Of a stretch of 8,175 nucleotides of DNA, positions 5,618-8,175 are shown piece after piece; within the stretch, counting starts at the first letter, position 1; each line of letters starts with the position of its first letter. The notes under the pieces are model-generated. The model was not told the origin of the DNA. It worked only from the letters and a program-made list of their open reading frames with translations, and did no database searches. This DNA is from an uncultured bacterium (GTDB lineage Bacteria > Oederibacteriota > PGYV01 > CAILUR01): positions 1 to 8,175 of the forward strand of contig CAILUR010000113.1 of the NCBI GenBank assembly GCA_903837445.1. The letters are read 5' to 3'. The position numbers and the translations under genes were made by a program.

Positions 5618-6730
5618 TTAAAGCAGGTCTGAGTATAGTTTAATATGGCTCGCGGCTATTGTGTCCCAGGAAGGGACCAAAGGTATTGAAGCTTTTTCCG
5701 TTGTCGGTTTAAAAGCTATGGCTGTTCTCAAAGCCTCCCTGTCATTCGGTGTTACATAATAAATATTTTCTTTTTCGGTATATCCGCGTTTTACCGAGTG
5801 GCTAGCCACGATGTATGAGCCCTGAGCTGCAGCCGCCAGAAAAGTGCCGTGTCTTGGGGTGGTGCCTTCTTTAAAAGGAAAAACGCAGACATCGCTGGAG
5901 GCAAGATAAGTACCTATAGTTTGTGCTGAAAGTTCGCCAGTAAAGTAAATGTGGTCCAAGAGCCCCTTTTCTTTTGCGAGAGACAGAAAGTGCTCGTAAT
6001 AGGGTTCTTTTTTGTCTTTCAAACCCAAATGCACCCAGACTTCTTTTTCGGGATTATATGTGTCCAAAAGTAGTTCATATCCTTTTACTTGTGTGATAAA
6101 GCCAAAAGTCATTATAAGTTTCAAATCTCCGGTTATTTTAAAATCATTGAAAAGTTTTCTCTTAAAATTAGGGTCGCGCTCGCAGACTGGAACATTGGAA
6201 CCGATAGGGATAGTAGAGAGTGGTTTACTGCCGATTAAAATTTTATAATAAAAAGGCAGGGAAGCATAATTTTCTTTTTCCACAAATATAAAGCCGTCAG
6301 CTCTGCTAATGTTTATGAGCATACGCATTTTGCCAAGAAACTTTAAGTCTCTTAAAGGTTCGTGAAAAGTTTCAACAATTTTTATGCTGGGGGAGGCTTT
6401 TTTGAGCATGCCGGGAAGAAAATTAAAGGAAAGGTTCTTTTTGTATTCAAGGTTTGGGTATTGAAACTGCACAATGTCAGGGGATTGGTTGAGAATTTGC
6501 TTTAGAATATTGCCGGCGTATTTTAAGTTCCAATCTTTGATAAGGGGCAATACTTTTACTGGGGCGGAGCTTTGTGGAATTGAAAGATATGAAGAAGTAA
6601 TCACGGATACATCAGCACCGGCTTTAGCTATGGCTTCGCAAAGAAAACTGGAATAATCGCCGATCCCACAGCGCGCAGGTGGGTAACTGCCACATACCAG
6701 TACAATGCGATTATTTTTATCAGTCTGCAT
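5618..6730 (-). CDS. Glycosyltransferase family 4 protein (GT-B fold)
   Basis: Cytoplasmic sugar transferase, 370 residues, probably adding a sugar from a nucleotide-sugar donor to a growing surface polysaccharide. The N-terminal acceptor domain begins with VLVCGSYPPARCGIGDYS (10-27), typical of GT4 enzymes. The donor domain has the TFGFITQVKGYELLLD block at 208-223 and the sugar-nucleotide region SSDVCVFPFKEGTTPRHGT at 278-296. In the usual E-x7-E motif the first Glu is residue 288, but the second position is Thr296, followed by FLAAAAQGSYIVAS where many relatives have LEAMA. Some GT4 subgroups lack the second Glu, so activity is still likely. Donor and acceptor cannot be told. The ATG lies within the end of the family 2 gene (11-bp overlap), so it is the distal gene of a coupled operon. 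Confidence 0.85.
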   Translation of the reverse strand: MQTDKNNRIVLVCGSYPPARCGIGDYSSFLCEAIAKAGADVSVITSSYLSIPQSSAPVKVLPLIKDWNLKYAGNILKQILNQSPDIVQFQYPNLEYKKNLSFNFLPGMLKKASPSIKIVETFHEPLRDLKFLGKMRMLINISRADGFIFVEKENYASLPFYYKILIGSKPLSTIPIGSNVPVCERDPNFKRKLFNDFKITGDLKLIMTFGFITQVKGYELLLDTYNPEKEVWVHLGLKDKKEPYYEHFLSLAKEKGLLDHIYFTGELSAQTIGTYLASSDVCVFPFKEGTTPRHGTFLAAAAQGSYIVASHSVKRGYTEKENIYYVTPNDREALRTAIAFKPTTEKASIPLVPSWDTIAASHIKLYSDLL

Positions 6731-7595
6731 AAGGGCCCATTTTTCCAGTGAAAAAATCCGAGAAGGCTTTTAATACATATTTTATATTTTGTGGTCTTTT
6801 TATAAGCGCGGGTAGTAAAGGCCAACGCACGCACCACAATAAAACAAAAGGCAAAAAAAGCGGATAATGTTTAAGCGATATATAAAGTCTGTTGCGAGTA
6901 AAATAGTAAAGCCTCAAAGGGCTGTCGGGCAGGGTCTGGGAGACTTTATGGTATACAAGGGAAGTCTCACACATTTTTACGCTAAACCCATTTTTTTTGG
7001 CGCGGTTGCATATATCTATTTCTTCGTATAAAAGAAAAAGAGAAGCATCAAAACCTTTTATGCTGTGTATGGCAGCTGCCGAAAGCAGCATAGAACAGCC
7101 TGACACATAGTCAAGTTTTTTGTCTGAAAGGACTCCTGAAAGTTTGGAGTTTTCAAGATAGTGAGTGGTGACACCGCGAAAAGGATAATAAATACCGCCA
7201 GCAAACCATATTTTTTCCTTATCTGCATAATAATATATTTTGGAACCTGTGATTCCTATTTTAGGATTTGTTAAGAAAGGGGAGAGCAAATTTTTAAGGC
7301 AAAGAGGGTCAATTTCAGTGTCATTATTGAGTATCCAAATATGAGAGGCACCAGCTTGAAGGGCTTTTTCTATTCCAAAATTATTTCCGCCCGCATACCC
7401 AAGATTTTTAGGACTTAAGTGTATAGTCACATCTGGATGGGAGGAGGATATTTTAGAAACTGAATCATCAATAGAGGCATTGTCCACGCATACGATAAAA
7501 AAATCCACACCTTGTAGCGCTTTTACTGAAGTTATGCATGCAATAGTATCTGAAGCATTGTTCCAGTTAAGAATAACGACTCCGACCTTAGACAC
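6720..7595 (-). CDS. Glycosyltransferase family 2 protein, rhamnosyltransferase-like
   Basis: Inverting GT-A-fold transferase of the WbbL/COG1216 type, 291 residues. The nucleotide-binding start is VGVVILNWNN (4-13), then VDNASIDDS at 38-45, NLGYAGGNN at 64-72, the DxD-equivalent ILNND at 88-92, and an acidic acceptor-side motif LYEEIDICNRAKKNG at 189-203 carrying the probable catalytic acidic residues. A hydrophobic stretch at about 244-264 (PLFLPFVLLW region) may anchor it to the inner membrane, as in many O-antigen and capsule transferases. The start is GTG at 7595-7593; an upstream AAGG at 7608-7605 is a weak ribosome binding site. The gene overlaps the upstream membrane-protein gene by 8 bp and the downstream GT4 gene by 11 bp. 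Rhamnose as donor is only a family-level guess. Confidence 0.87.
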   Translation of the reverse strand: MSKVGVVILNWNNASDTIACITSVKALQGVDFFIVCVDNASIDDSVSKISSSHPDVTIHLSPKNLGYAGGNNFGIEKALQAGASHIWILNNDTEIDPLCLKNLLSPFLTNPKIGITGSKIYYYADKEKIWFAGGIYYPFRGVTTHYLENSKLSGVLSDKKLDYVSGCSMLLSAAAIHSIKGFDASLFLLYEEIDICNRAKKNGFSVKMCETSLVYHKVSQTLPDSPLRLYYFTRNRLYISLKHYPLFLPFVLLWCVRWPLLPALIKRPQNIKYVLKAFSDFFTGKMGPYAD

Positions 7596-8175
7596 GAGGC
7601 TCAGCCTTTTTGGAATAAATATAACCTAAAGCTACGATAAGGAAAAAGTATATGCAGTCTTCTATGATATACATTTCTTTACCAAACACCCCTGCGGCGA
7701 GATAAGCACTCAACCAAATAAAAATTGCACAAAGCTCGATATTGTCCTGCAAAATCTCAGTAAAGAGTCTTTTAAAATATGCCATAATAAAAAGTATAAA
7801 ACAGATAAGTCCTGCCAGACCTGAAGCTTGTAGGATTCCTAAGTATAGTGAATGCGGGGAAATTATGTTCTTTGAATTTCCAGTATTTATTCCATCAAAA
7901 ACATATGCTGGGTCATTATGCACGCGCCAACCGAATTCGCCAAACCCAGAGCCTAAAAAATGTGAAGAAAAAATCATTTTTATGGCGGCTTTTTGAAGTT
8001 TGCTTCGTTCTGAGTTTAACATTTCCGAAGTAGAGTCTTTTAATCTTTCTCTGAAAGTTTTGTTAAAATAAAAATTAGAACCGTAGAGTGCGATAAAAAT
8101 TAATATAACGAGTATTGTTTTTTTTATAATGTTGGAAGTAAAATATTTTTTGATTGCCAGCAACACCAAAAAGAG
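7588..8175 (-). CDS. O-antigen ligase/polymerase-like membrane protein, C-terminal part
   Basis: Open to the right edge of the window, so the N-terminal part is missing; 195 residues are visible. The TTG at 8169-8167 could be read as a start, but the frame stays open beyond it and family members have roughly 400 residues, so I treat the gene as partial. Seen in order: a membrane segment (TILVILIFIALYG), a periplasmic-type loop with ERSKLQKAAIKMIFSSHFLG, then GSGFGEFG, the conserved SPHSLYLGILQASGLAGL block and three further hydrophobic segments. The Arg-rich helix, GxGFG and H-S/N-x-YL pattern is typical of the Wzy_C/O-antigen ligase (WaaL) superfamily, which joins or polymerises lipid-linked glycans at the outer face of the inner membrane. 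Ligase and polymerase cannot be separated here. First visible gene of the leftward operon. Confidence 0.78.
   Translation of the reverse strand, partial: LFLVLLAIKKYFTSNIIKKTILVILIFIALYGSNFYFNKTFRERLKDSTSEMLNSERSKLQKAAIKMIFSSHFLGSGFGEFGWRVHNDPAYVFDGINTGNSKNIISPHSLYLGILQASGLAGLICFILFIMAYFKRLFTEILQDNIELCAIFIWLSAYLAAGVFGKEMYIIEDCIYFFLIVALGYIYSKKAEPRV

Overview
The window comes from an AT-rich bacterium. All genes use ordinary bacterial signals, including Shine-Dalgarno sites, ATGA-type overlaps and a perfect sigma-70-type promoter. The right side carries surface-polysaccharide genes with an O-antigen ligase/polymerase-type membrane protein, which suggests a Gram-negative or at least a glycan-coated cell. 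The phylum cannot be fixed from the sequence. The gene set (grpE-dnaJ without dnaK, FixC/FixX-like proteins, type III pantothenate kinase, a DUF1646-like transporter) would fit an anaerobic lineage such as Elusimicrobiota or a relative, but that is a guess.

Left part (1-5602, plus strand). A promoter (TTGACA-N17-TATAAT, 38-66) and a perfect 20-bp palindrome (107-126) precede a tightly packed gene string: grpE, dnaJ, a fixC-like flavoprotein, a fixX-like ferredoxin, coaX, a 46-codon gene for a very basic protein, and a DUF1646-family ion transporter. The transporter reading frame breaks in a T-tract at 5091-5099, and the two halves meet in an ATGA overlap. Spacing is 1-bp overlap, 7 bp, 4-bp overlap, 37 bp, 16 bp and 35 bp, with no obvious terminator, so one transcript could carry all of it. 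The string joins a protein-folding co-chaperone pair to a flavin/iron-sulfur electron-transfer pair and a coenzyme A biosynthesis enzyme. The usual partners DnaK and FixA/FixB (ETF) are not in the window.

Right part (5618-8175, minus strand). Three overlapping genes are transcribed leftwards from beyond the right edge: the C-terminal part of an O-antigen ligase/polymerase-like membrane protein, a family 2 glycosyltransferase starting with GTG, and a family 4 glycosyltransferase. They look like the tail of a polysaccharide assembly operon. This operon converges on the transporter gene with only 15 bp between the stop codons.

The observations most worth following are the unexplained palindromic operator candidate before grpE, the frame break in the transporter, the Asp-to-Asn change in the first phosphate-binding motif of CoaX, the chaperone-FixCX-CoaX gene association, and the small basic gene. 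I found no RNA gene, mobile element or CRISPR array.
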